NCBI GenBank assembly: GCA_014529385.2
Contig: CM043952.1
Location: forward strand, 61,954,119-62,018,118
DNA length: 64,000 nt
Reading direction: 5' to 3'
Origin: Adiantum capillus-veneris
Taxonomy: Eukaryota; Streptophyta; Polypodiopsida; Polypodiales; Pteridaceae
Position 1 is the stretch's first letter. Each line of letters starts with the position of its first letter. Both the position numbers and the translations under genes were made by a program. Positions 22,400 to 32,930 of the stretch are shown here, one piece after another. The notes under the pieces are model-generated. The model made no database searches. It was not told the origin of the DNA and saw only the letters and a list, made by a program, of their open reading frames with translations.

Positions 22400-23033
22400 C
22401 ATTTCGTGTGTGCAGGACATCGACTGGGATGATCGTGGTCCCTCTGGAGGCCCAAAGCGAGATCGTTCGCTCAAAGAAAAACTACCTTGTCCTTGCGCAA
22501 AATGCAAAAGGGTAATCTCTCGCTTGAGGCGCATTTCTTTGGAGCACGTGGAGAACAAAGGACTTTGGCATCCTTGAAAAAGCTCTTGGAGAGATGATAG
22601 CGCGACTCACCCGTTGCTTGAGGAGGTGCCCCATTGGTTTGTGTTCGGTGGTGCACCGGCGCGCAAGGCCGAACGGCAGAGGCAAGAGCGATTGGGCGAT
22701 TTGGGTGCACTGCATGGTGATCCTCCCGTTGGCTCTATGTGGGCAACTCCTATGGAGTCTTCGTCGCACTTTTGAGGCAGAGGATGAGCACATGTTAGAC
22801 ATGTGTGATGAGTTACTAGTTCATGAGCGTGACGTGTGCGAGGAGGATTGTCAGCCTTGCACTAAACGGGATGTCAAAACAGAGGATATAGATTGATGAT
22901 GAGTGCCCGAACACCTCTTTACGACCGTGCACGGTTCTCAGTGCTCCGAGCATCGTTGGAAGTCCTCAACTTGCAAGCAAAATTCGGTTGGAGTAATGCA
23001 AGTGTCGATGCACTACTTCTGTAAGTATGGAAT
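22400..23033 (+). pseudogene. TNP2-like CACTA transposase, N-terminal part
   Basis: Begins near DIDWDDRGPSGGPKRDRS followed by a CPCAKCKR zinc-like pair, as in the transposase-associated domain of TNP2 proteins. It continues in changing frames (EDCQPCTKRD, then FDRARFSVLRASL-like and NLQAKFGWS-like text) to the Copia insertion at 23033. Stops and frameshifts are frequent. The gene resumes at 27258. Confidence 0.6.
23029..23033. repeat. Target-site duplication of the second Copia (ggaat), left
   Basis: GGAAT before the element is repeated at 27253-27257. Confidence 0.95.
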
Positions 23034-23282
23034 TGAAGTCGCAGAGCGGAGCGTGGATCGACTCTCTCACTCACACACACACACACACACACACACACAG
23101 ATGCATAGAGAGCTTACACAGTACACAGTACGCAGAGAACTCTGTTTTGAAGGGTTATCTCCCAAAAAACCTTATTATCCACAAAAGTATAAGTGAATAT
23201 ATACAAAGAGTTAGAGGCAAGTGAGTTAGGCGGGTGGCCGGCCATATCCGTATAAGAGGCCACTTGGGCTTTAATCCCAACA
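23034..23282 (-). repeat. Second Copia, 3' LTR
   Basis: Plus-strand ends TGAAGTCGC and CCCAACA. It contains a (CA)n run at about 23070-23098, longer than in the other LTR. Confidence 0.95.
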
Positions 23283-23366
23283 ACCTCCCACTTAAAGTCC
23301 AATGTGGCACTTTAAGTAACTGTAAATCTATGAACATAAATGTACAAAGATTTACATGGCTGCCAT

Positions 23367-25028
23367 CTATCCAATGCCCAATAACTCACGACAATGCACA
23401 AAGCCCTCTCTTGGAAGTCCCTTTGTGAGTAGATCAGCAGGATTGTCCTTGGTGTGGATCTTCAACAGTTGTATCTGCTTGTCTTCAAGTACTTCCCTAA
23501 TGAAGTGATATTTCACATCAATATGCTTAGTCTTCGAATGGAACACTGGATTCTTTGCCAATTGTATAGCACTTTGACTATCACAATATAACTCTGGCAT
23601 ATCTACTTTGATTCCCAAGTCTGCTACCAATCTCCCAAGCCAAATAGCTTCTTTGCATGCCTCATTTGTTGCAACATACTCAGCTTCTGTAGTACACTGT
23701 GTAACACAATCTTGTAATCGAGATCGCCATGATATGGCATCTCCAGCCAATGTAAAGACATAGCCTGATGTAGATCTCCTCTTATCCAAGTCTCCTGCAT
23801 AATCTGAGTTAGTGTATCCTCTGACACTCAAATCCTGACTACCATAGCATATGCGCATACTCTTTGTATGTTTTAAGTATCTCATGATACCTTTCACTGC
23901 CTCCCAATGTTTCTTGCCGGGATTTGACATATATCTACTAACCACTCCCACTGCAAATGCAATATCCGGACGTGTAGCAATCATTGCATACATCAAACTA
24001 CTCACTGCAGACGCAAATGGAATCTTATCCATTTCAGCCTTTTCTTCCTCAGACATAGGACAATCTTGTTTGCTAAGTTTCACATATGGTGGCAATGGAA
24101 CACTCAATGCCTTTCCCTTCTCCATATTGAAACGTTGCAAAACCTTGTCAATATACTCTGTTTGAGATAACCAAATTAGCTTCTTTGACCTGTCTCTCTC
24201 AATGCGCATACCAAGTATATGACTTGCCTCACCCATGTCTTTCATGTCAAACAATTTTGCCATCTTTGACTTCAAAGCTGAAATTTCTTCCAAGTGTTTG
24301 CCAGCAATCAACATTTCATCCACATACAAAATAAGGATCAGTCAACTGCCATCCTTAGCCTTCTTTGTATATAGACAATGATCGAACTCACTACGTTTGT
24401 AGCCTTGAGAAAGCATAAACTGGTGGAACTTATGGTACCATGCCCTCGGTGATTGTTTTAAGCCATAAAGACTCTTTAACAATTGGCATACCAAATCTTC
24501 CTTGCCTTTCTCAACAAATCCTTCTAGTTGCTGCATGTAAATTTCCACATCTAAATCACCATGCAAGAACGCTGTCTTGACATCCATTTGGTGCAACACC
24601 AAATCCAATATAGCAACCAATGTAAGAAAGCATCTCAATGTAGTCATCTTGACCACTGGAGAGAAGACTTCATCAAAGTCAATGCCTTGTTCTTGCTTAA
24701 AGCCCTTGGCAACAAGCCTTGCTTTGTACTTTGGCTGACTATCATGAGTGGTGATCTTATACCTGTAAACCCATTTACAAGGTAGAGCCTTTTTGCCCTG
24801 TGGTAATTTAACTAGCTTCCATGTCTGGTTTTTATGCAGAGCTGTCATCTCTGACTGCATGGCCAAATGCCATTTCTTCGAGTCAACCACTTGTAATGCT
24901 TCCTTGTAACAAGATGGTTCTCCGCAATCTGTGACCATGACATAATTTAGAGATGGCACATAACGATCAGGTGGTTTGGAGACACGCTCAGAACGTCTCA
25001 CCACAACTGACTCTGCCTCTCTAGACAC
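23367..25028 (-). pseudogene. Copia reverse transcriptase and RNase H
   Basis: Frame 25028-24342 begins with the end of the integrase region (VRRSERVSKPPDRYVPSL) and holds the RVT_2 blocks (KWVYRYKI, ARLVAKGFKQ, FSPVVK, MDVKTAFLHGDL, LYGLKQSPRAWY). A stop follows KDGS, then frame 24341-23367 resumes with LYVDEMLIAG, LGMRIERD, LMYAMIATRPDIAFAVG, YTNSDYAGD, STSGYVF, TEAEYVA and the RNase H end. The catalytic YVDD reads YVDE. With the stop, this copy is inactive, although most of it is well preserved. Confidence 0.92.
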
Positions 25029-25300
25029 TATAGGCTGTTCGTGAGCCTGACCATGCTGTCTTGATGTGCTAGCACTAGGTCCATCTTCCCTGAAGACAAC
25101 TCTTCTGATCTCCTCAGTCTTCTCTGGCTTAGCGTGAAACTTGGGTTTTGCCTTTTTCTTGTTTCCACTTCGTACAGTCTCTCTTCATGTGACCCTTCTT
25201 GCCACAATGGTAGCATTCTATGTCATCCTTTGACTTTGAGTCACGAGACTTACTTCAGTTTTGTGTCTTCTTACCCTTCTTCTCTTTAGACTGTTGTCTC
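25028..25300 (-). pseudogene. Copia gag tail with zinc knuckle
   Basis: The minus-strand translation contains a CYHCGKKGHMKRDC-like knuckle at about 25170-25215 across a frameshift, then Lys/Arg-rich sequence. It runs directly into the RT frame, so protease and integrase were deleted between about 25028 and 25150. Confidence 0.6.
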
Positions 25301-25515
25301 CCTCAAACGACCAAAGCACTATTGCCTTTGCCTTTGTCAATGTTCTTCTTGTTTACTTCCTTTGTGAGCAAGCTGCCTTCTACATTGGCACTTGTAGGAC
25401 CTTCTGGCACGATAGAATTACTTAACGCTGTACGAAAAGTATCCCAACTGTTTGGCAAAGTGATTAAGAGAAACATAGCCTTCACTGAATCTGGAAAGAC
25501 TATCTCTTGTGCTGT

Positions 25516-25952
25516 TCACTGGCTGAAAATTGTGTGAAATTCATTGAGATGATTTGACATGGCTATCCCTTCCTTCATCTTCAAATCCACCAATTTCTGG
25601 AGCCAGTAAATCTGAGAAGCAGCACTTTGTTTCTCGTACATACCACATAGCTTTTTCCATACGCCATACGTTGTAGTCTCTTCTGCTACATTGAAGTAAA
25701 CATTTTCTGCCAGTGTCAGCATGATTGTGGAACAAGCTAACTCGTCAAGCTCTTCCCACTCATCTTCAGCCATACCTTTTGGTCTCTCCCACTCATCTTC
25801 AACCATACCTTCTGGTATCTCCCCTTTGAGCTTCAGTGGTTTCACTTGTTTTTTCTGCACCAAACCTGCCAAATCTGCTTCTTCCAGAATGGAAAGTTTG
25901 TGCTATCCAGCTTCTTTATGTTGTAAAGAGTCTCACTTTGAGAAGATGCCAT
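25516..25952 (-). pseudogene. Copia gag
   Basis: Starts at ATG 25952 (MASSQSETLYNIKKLDSTNF, then FWKKQIW). One frameshift near 25870 leads into frame 25872-25516. It contains GMAEDEWEELDELACSTI, TTYGVWKKLCGMYEK and MSNHLNEFHTIFSQ, the usual gag/UBN2 pattern. A short duplication repeats the EGMVEDEWERP segment. It ends in a stop before FRASLSRFSE-like text. Confidence 0.8.
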
Positions 25953-27019
25953 ATCTGCCAAACTGTTTACTTCTGGGAAAAATCCGGCAGAGTTTTCCCT
26001 GTAAACTGGCCTCTGTACACAGTAAACAAGCTGTGAACAACAAGCTGAACACCTTTCCTCAGGAACTGTCAGTATTTTGGAAAAATTTTGACAGAGTCTC
26101 CCCTGTAAACTGAGCTCTGAGAACCAAAAGATAGCTCAAAAACAATCATAAATAGCTGACCAGTGACAAATCTGAAAATCTCTGTAATATGCTGTCCTGT
26201 AAGCATACACTGTCTCCTGTCTAGGCGATCACAGAACCTGTATCTGTCTCAAGACTGAACCCTGAACAATGCCTCAACGGCCTGACGCATAAGATGCAAT
26301 CCACTGTCTACAAAAAGTCATACATCTTATGGGATAAAAGTCACCGAAGAGGATGCGTGTAGAGGGGAACTCCAGCAACCTAATCCACCTCACACTAGGT
26401 AACCCAGCCCCCAGTGCCTGGCTTCAAAAAACCTCACACACGACCCTCACAGATGGCTCAACAAACTGCCCAGAACTAGCATACATCCTACAATAGACCA
26501 ATCACTGTCCTATGACCGCTGCGGCGGTCTGTCTGCTAGCGTGACTCACAACTAGAAGACCCACAATCACAGTACATCAATCTGCAATACATGCCAGTGG
26601 TGTCAAGCTGTCGTATGGCCACACCTCCCCTGGAACCTGGCAAGCACAAGAAGTAGCAATGCAGACTGCAATATATATATCTGATGATATATATGTGTAC
26701 CTGGTCTATAGATGATGCTTTGAAGACGAATGAGTGATGTATGTCGATGCCGATATCGATGCCGACCACCTCCTGCTTGCCAATCTACACAAGACGGATT
26801 TCTTTGCGCGGCTGAAATCTATCTTGTGCTGTAGTGCTCAGAACGAAATTCTGAGGGCATAAACGGCTTCGAAAGGGGGGTAAAACGCCAGGAGATCTGG
26901 TGGAAACGCTCCCGGAATGCCGAGTGTGAAATTTCAAGCTTCGGATCCAGAATCTGCCTGAAAAGTGCGCGCGCACACGATTACGCAAATATGCAATGAA
27001 CCTCGGCTCTGATACCAAT

Positions 27020-27252
27020 TGAAGTCGCGGAGTGGAGTGTGGATCGACTCTCTCACTCACACACACACAGATGCACAGAGAGCTTACACGGTACACAGTA
27101 CGTAGAGAACTCTGTTTTGAAGGGTTATCGCCCAAAAAACCTTATTATCCACAAACGTATAAGTGAGTGTATACAAAGAGTTAGAGGCAAGTGAGTTAGG
27201 TGGGCGGGCGGCCATATCCGTATAAGAGGCCACTGGGGCTTTAATTCCAACA
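27020..27252 (-). repeat. Second Copia, 5' LTR
   Basis: Matches 23034-23282. On the plus strand the primer site GCTCTGATACCAAT lies just before it. Confidence 0.95.
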
Positions 27253-27881
27253 GGAATGTGGCTTTTATATACTCTCTCCCTCTCTGTATATGTGTCGTCT
27301 TTTAGGAATTATACTAATACGCATGTTTGTTGTAGTTTGATGGGCAAAATGTTGCCAGAAGATCACCACATGCCTCCAGATCGTCGACGAGCTAAATCGT
27401 ATGTCACTACACTTGGAATGGAGTATGAGCGCATCCTTACGTGCGTCAACGATTGCATGCTATACCACAATGAGCATGCAAATGCTACCTCATGTCCCGT
27501 ATGAGGAGAGGCATGATACAAGACAAGAGTGAGCGGGGCGCACCTACCCCGCAAGGTATTGAGATATTTTCCATTAATTCCTCGCATCCAACACATGTTT
27601 AAAAGTAGGTCTATCATGGAGCTTCTCGCGTGGCACACGAACCATCGCTCAAATAATGGAATGATGTGTGTCCCTACCGATTCACCTGCATGGAGGCACA
27701 TCGAAACTCAATGGCCAGAGTTTGGATTGGAGCCTCAACACTTGAGGCTTGGTGGCACTAAGTCTACTTCATGGAGCACTTGGCCGGTGGTTACTGTTAA
27801 CTACAATATTCCACCATGAGAGACAACCAAGAAGGGCAATATAATTCTTTCCTTGCTTGTGCCAAGGAAGTAAAAAGTGTC
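27253..27881 (+). pseudogene. TNP2-like CACTA transposase, middle part
   Basis: After the Copia insertion the gene goes on with MGKMLPEDHHMPPDRRRAKS, MEYERILTCVNDCMLYHNEH, then in another frame FPLIPRIQHMFKSRSI, WHTNHRSNNG, DSPAWRHIETQWPEF and WPVVTVNYNIPP. These are the ordered blocks of CACTA TNP2 (transposase_21) proteins. Stops and at least two frame changes are present. The gene breaks at 27881 in a 14-bp sequence that reappears inverted at 51287-51300, where the next TNP2 block begins. Confidence 0.85.
27868..27881. repeat. LINE target-site duplication, 5' copy
   Basis: AAGTAAAAAGTGTC lies between the TNP2 frame and the LINE 5' end. Its reverse complement is at 51287-51300, between the LINE 3' end and the rest of TNP2. 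Confidence 0.9.
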
Positions 27882-28266
27882 TCCTGGAACGTGAAGGGAC
27901 TAGGTGGGCCCCAGTTTCAACGAACGGGGCCGTTTGCGTCAGGACCTTCAGCGTTGCCTTGTGGGAGGAGAGATTGATCTCCTTATGCTTCAGGAGCACC
28001 ATCTGTCTGAGAGCCGCATTTGGCGATGTGGTCAAATTTTGCGTGGACGATATGATACCTTTTGGTCAGCTGCTTTTGGACCTGGAGGCATCCAGGGTGG
28101 GGTATGTATGACTATTGCGGACTCATTGCAGCAGGCCATTGTGGGCAGAGGGATTATTGTGCCAGGCAGGGCTCAGTGGATTACTATGCAGGTTTAGGGT
28201 GGCCTTGTGGGCTTCCTGAACATCTATGCGCCCAATGTGGTGAGTGCTCGTGCAGAGTTTTGGTCA
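27882..28266 (+). pseudogene. L1-like LINE endonuclease, first half
   Basis: Translates in two frames to the APE-type endonuclease start: SWNVKGLGG, then RQDLQRCLVGG, DLLMLQEHHLSE (catalytic QE), WSAAFGPGG, MTIADSLQQAIVGRG and VGFLNIYAPNVV, stopping at FWSQ. The second half of the same domain (PQADHW, DFNMLE, FSDHAPV) is at 55386-54854 on the opposite strand. One stop (MQV*GGL) and one frameshift are present. The 5' end is probably truncated. Confidence 0.85.
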
Positions 28267-28690
28267 CAGTGTTACTGCAAACATATCCGCAACTTTTACC
28301 GCGTAGATGTTATCGCGATCATTACCGCAAATGGGTTTATTATAAAAAAACAAATGACCGTTTGGATGATCCTTTGCAGGACCATCCAAAAGGTCATCTA
28401 TTTTTTTATTTATTTAAAATATTTTACAAAATTATTATTAATTACAACAAAATATCACAATTGGACAATACATTGAGCCAAAAAAAGATTGATAATTTCA
28501 TTTACATAAGTGGAATTACAATTGGAGGAGGTATTGAGCCAAAAATGATAGGTATTGCATTTACATAAAGGGAAAAAAAAGCCCGCGTATACAAAATAGA
28601 GGATGGTCATGTGGGATATGGCAAAAAAAGCCCGCGTATACAAAATAGAGGATGTTCATGGGGGAGATGGCGGCATTTCGCGTGGAACTC
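28267..28690 (+). mobile_element. CACTA subterminal arm B (inner part)
   Basis: Multiple TTACCGC/TATCGCG motifs at 28285-28330, a hairpin at about 28355-28400 (GGATGATCC/GGACCATCC core), then AT-rich sequence ahead of accessory gene B. The layout is the same as arm A. The outer 163 bp of this arm, including the CACTA end, is at 55555-55393 (inverted). Confidence 0.6.
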
Positions 28691-29039
28691 CTTGACTCTG
28701 CAAAACCAAAAAAAGAAACAATTAACACTTTGTTATTTAATATTTGATATAAAATCAACAATTTGATAATTTAAATAAGATTAAACTTACATGTTGCAGA
28801 CTTCTGCACGCATTTTCGAACTCCTCTCGAGAGACCATTTGATTTTCAAACAACCAACACCAAGTTTGATACTCGGTATGGTTCTCTCTATATCTCTGTA
28901 CATCTCTGGTCGGGCGACTTGTGGTAATATTATACTGACAAAAAATAGCAACCAATTAATTAAATGAAAAACATTAGATTTTTTACAATAAAACTAATAT
29001 TTTTACTTACATATTTGTCTTTCCAAGCCGTTTTTCCTC

Positions 29040-30123
29040 CCGAACCATAATGCGTAGGAGTTTGATGAGATCTGGCCTCAACTTAGCGCGTATAAATCCT
29101 CGCACCTGTTGCCCTTTCGTCCTCTTTCTCTTCCATAGCTGTCTCCCACTCCACATCATGGACATTTCCTGGCCGATAGCTGTGCTCAGGAGACTCCATT
29201 GTCTTCTTTGCAGCTCTCCTCACACTAGATTTTTTGTTCTTGAGAAATGTTTTGACATGCTCTTGCAACCATTGCCTTGAGAATTGTTGCCCCTCAGGGT
29301 TGGGGGAACGCATGTGCATGGTTGTCTCTATATATGTGAGGTTGTAGGGATCCTGCTGATCAAATTTGAGAAAACAATTGATATATGTGGAGTGGATTAA
29401 TTGGTTGACGTGTGTGCGGAATCTCCTGCCCTGCGTTGTCTCGAGATCCACCATACCTCCTCTATGAACCTGGTAGTATAACCCGCGAGCATCTAGTGCA
29501 GGCATGTCATGGTCCTCATCTTCTGCTGGAGCAGGGAGCGATGACTGTGGAGGAGAATCTGTAGTTACCCCCCCCCCCCCCCCCTCCCCCCTCCAATACA
29601 ACAACTAGCTCCGCTCCCTCATCGAGATCGACAGGCGCTAGCGCGCGAGCTGCCCTGGCGCTGACTGCCAAAAGAGCGCCGACGTGAATCTGGGGCAGAA
29701 GGTGGGATAGGTGATGGATAGGTGGACGCTCGTGAAGGATAGGTGATGGATAGGTGGACCCTGTGAAGGAAAAGATGAACCTGGAGTTGTAGGTGGAAAA
29801 CTCAGCAGGTATGGAGTGCCACCAGTCGGAGTAGAGACCTCAGATAATCCAAAAGCTGCTAGCTGCGCCGGTGAATAGCGCTGCGTAAGGGTCTGCTACG
29901 AACCTAACCACTTAGCCCGAAGATGCAATGCCCTCTCCACATATGGATCGGTCACAGGTATTGCAGTGGGCCCACTAAGAGCGTCCCGAAACCAGCCGAA
30001 CCCTGATGATGACTACTTAGGCGACGGCTGTGAATGATAGGGAGAGAGAGCGTCGGGATATGACATCCCGTCCTCCATGAAATCCTCAATGCTGCGAAAG
30101 CGTGGTGTGGAAGAAGAAGACAT
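29040..30123 (-). pseudogene. CACTA accessory protein B (TNPA-like)
   Basis: ATG at 30123 (MSSSSTPRFRSIEDFMEDGM) is followed by an early TAG at about 30013. Open frame 29604-29083 carries DARGLYYQVHRGGMVDLETT, then INCFLKFDQQDP, FSRQWLQEHVKTFLKNKK and a C-terminal basic/acidic stretch. Its blocks match accessory protein A at 22280-21451 in the same order. It probably binds subterminal motifs of its own element. A poly-C run at 29569-29584 disrupts the middle. Confidence 0.55.
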
Positions 30124-30469
30124 GGTCTACATTTATTACAACAAAGATTAAACTAGGTAATAAAAATTTGAATATATGATTAAACATTTACACATTGTTT
30201 TTTTAACATTGGATTCTCTATAGTATCCAATGTTGAAAGAATCCAATGTGGAAAGAATCTGAGGTGTGTCTACAACCTATAAAAGAGTCTTGCAAAGCCT
30301 TGAGTGCTAATAAGATATTAATGTGTGTATTGGCTAATAAGAGATTATTGTGTTTATGATTAGTGTGACCGATTGCGCGATCACTTAGACGGCCATTGGG
30401 GCCTAATACGTCACCTACGACTTAATCATGGAGGTATGTTTATGTTTTTGTGTTGATTATTGTTTAATT

Positions 30470-31570
30470 TAACATAATTAGTGTGTGTAATTGACATGTA
30501 CGCACACTAATTAGTGTGTAATTGACATGAACACACACTAAGTAGTGTGTGCGTTGGTCAATGCACACACTAATCACACACTAAATAGTGTGTGCATTGG
30601 CCAATCACACACTAATTAGTGTGTGCATTAGCTTGTGTGATTGACTTGTGCACACACTAATTAGTGTGTGTTAACATACACTAATTAGTGTGTGCATTGG
30701 CTTGTGCAATTGACTTGTGCACACACTAATTAGTGTGTGCATTGGCTTGTGTAATTGGCTTGTGCACACACTAATTAGTGTGTGCATTGGCTTGTGTAAT
30801 TGGACTAATTACACACTAATTAGTGTGCACATTGGCCAATCACATTGGTCAATGCACACACTAATTAGTGCCAACCCCATTGACCAATGCACACACTAAT
30901 CACAAACTAAGTAGTGTGTGCATTGGCCAATCCAATTGACCAATGCACACACTAATTACACACTAATTAGTGTGCGCATTGGCCAATCACATTGGCCAAT
31001 GCACACACTATTTACACACTAAATAGTGTGTGTTAACACACACTAATTAGTGTGTGCATTGGCAAATCTCATTGACCAATGCACACACTAATTAGTGTGC
31101 GCATTGGCCAATCACATTGGTCAATGCACACACTAATCACACAGTAAATAGTGTGTATTAACACACACTAATCAGTGTGTGCATTGGCCAATCCCATTGA
31201 CCAATGCACATACTAATCACACACTAACTAGTGTGTGCATTGGTTAATGGGATTGACCAATTCACACACTAATCACACACTAATTAGTATGCGCATTGGC
31301 CAATGCACACACTAATTAGTGTGCGCATTGGCCAATCGCATTGACCAATGCACACACTAAACACACACTAATTAGTGTGTGCATTGACATACACTAATCA
31401 CATTGGCCAATGCACACACTAATTAGTGTGTGTTAAGTTTAGGTTTTGCAAGTGTTAAGTTTAACATGGACATTAGAATATTAACAAATTTAGGTTTTGG
31501 TGTGTCTTTACTTACACTAATTAGTGGGTGCATTAGAATAATGCACACACTAATTAGTGTGTGTAAGTGT
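30470..31570. repeat. Palindromic satellite (CACACTAATTAGTGTG / GCATTGGCCAATGC)
   Basis: About 1.1 kb in which two palindromes alternate: CACACTAATTAGTGTG and TGCATTGGCCAATGCA (or TTGGTCAA/TTGACCAA variants). Units of about 50-65 bp are shuffled and partly inverted. Each unit can fold on itself, and so can the whole array. Confidence 0.92.
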
Positions 31571-32182
31571 ACTGCAGAACTACACAGAGCAGCCATAAGT
31601 AGGTTTCTATAGTGGGTTTTGTATTAATTAAGCTAAGCAAGGATAGAGAACCAATAACCCAATTGTGTATGGCCACATTATTTGAGTGCTGTATCGGATG
31701 TGTGAATGAGGTCAATAGGAGATATCTCTTGCTCGTGATTGGTAGCCTTATCATTATGGCCAAGTATGGTTGAGTATGGTTGTCTGACAGTTATGGCATC
31801 AACATGAGGTTCCAAAAAGATGGCCTAATTTATCTACCACCATCATGGTGTGCTCATGTGCCCTTTGGGTCACAACCCTTCCACCATAAAGAAAGTTGTA
31901 AAACCTCCACCATCCACCATCCACTATAGGGTATTTTATGATAGTTTCAAGGGGTGAATGAATAGATGCGGTAGAGAGAGAGAGAGAGAGAAAGAGTAAA
32001 ATTATCCAAGATGGAAGAATTTGGTCAAGGGTAAGCTAAGGCACTGACATCTGAGTAATTATTCAAGATTTAGATATAAACGACCAAGGTTTAACCAAGA
32101 CATTGTTGTCCAAATAGAGAGAGTGAGATTACGAAGGGGGCATACTTCAGCCCAGTGTTATTCAAGTAACTGTCAACTAGAT

Positions 32183-32185
<3 letters not shown>
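31568..32185. repeat. Duplicated block, copy 1 (uninterrupted)
   Basis: Starts TGTACTGCAGAACTACACAG and ends in the (GT)n tract. It is nearly identical to 35108-35587 plus 45752-45870, so it shows the state of that sequence before the 10-kb transposon inserted. Confidence 0.92.

Positions 32186-32246
<61 letters not shown>
32186..32246. repeat. (GT)n microsatellite
   Basis: About 30 GT units. Open frames of Val-Cys or Thr-His repeats here are not genes. Confidence 0.95.
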
Positions 32247-32682
32247 CCCTCCCCCATCCCAGAGGAGAGATCCACTTGGTGGAGGATTGTCCACCGAGTG
32301 GACCAATCCCACACCAATTGTAGTAAATGCTTCCTAAAAAATTTCCATGTTTATATCTCAAACATCTGTGCTGTGTTAAAGAGAATTTAGATGTGACAAC
32401 AACCATCTGTAATGTGTTCAAAAAGGGTTTAAATGTGAGACCACCCAATTGTTGTATGATAAAGGGGTCCTCCAGGGAGGAGAATATGGTATTGCGAAAA
32501 CTACATACCTGGCATCTCCTTCTTTTGGTTGATGTGTCATCCCAAATTTGTGACCTATGTGGAATGGTGGTTATTATAAAATACTCCAATCCTGCAAGAT
32601 AAAAGAAGAATTGAAATGCCACACTTGCTCGAGGGTGGACATTGATTATAATATATGGATCATATGTACATATGTAGGTGCT

Positions 32683-32930
32683 TGACCAATTCAGGAGTTG
32701 AGAACCCCAATCCATCCCTTTGGATTGGGTGGATCAAGCTAATAATAATGTAACTTGTATTAACTCGACTATTTTAGGAGCTAAAGAGCCCCAACCCATC
32801 TCTTTGGATTAGGTGGGTCAACCTAGTAATAAATGTAACTTGTATGAAATTGACCAATTTAGGAGCTATAGAACCCCAACCCATCCAGTTGGATTGGGTA
32901 GGTCAAGCTAGTATTAATGTAATAGATCCA
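32683..32930. repeat. Three tandem copies of a unit of about 90 bp
   Basis: Each copy reads GACCAATT(T/C)AGGAG, then CCCCAACCCATC, then TTGGATTGGGT, then AATGTAACTTGTAT. Divergence between copies is moderate. Confidence 0.85.

Larger units (their letters stand above)
23034..27252 (-). mobile_element. Copia-type LTR retrotransposon (minus strand), integrase-less
   Basis: LTRs 23034-23282 and 27020-27252 have TG/CA ends and are highly similar, with variable (CA)n length. The primer site (complement of ATACCAAT, just left of 27020) and the polypurine tract (complement of ACCTCCCACTT, from 23283) are in place for the minus strand. The interior holds gag, a zinc knuckle remnant, then RT and RNase H. 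The protease and integrase catalytic cores are missing, so the element cannot integrate by itself. Confidence 0.93.

Noticed and set aside
32091-32390. Val-Cys and Thr-His repeat open frames
   Set aside because: They are translations of a (GT)n tract.
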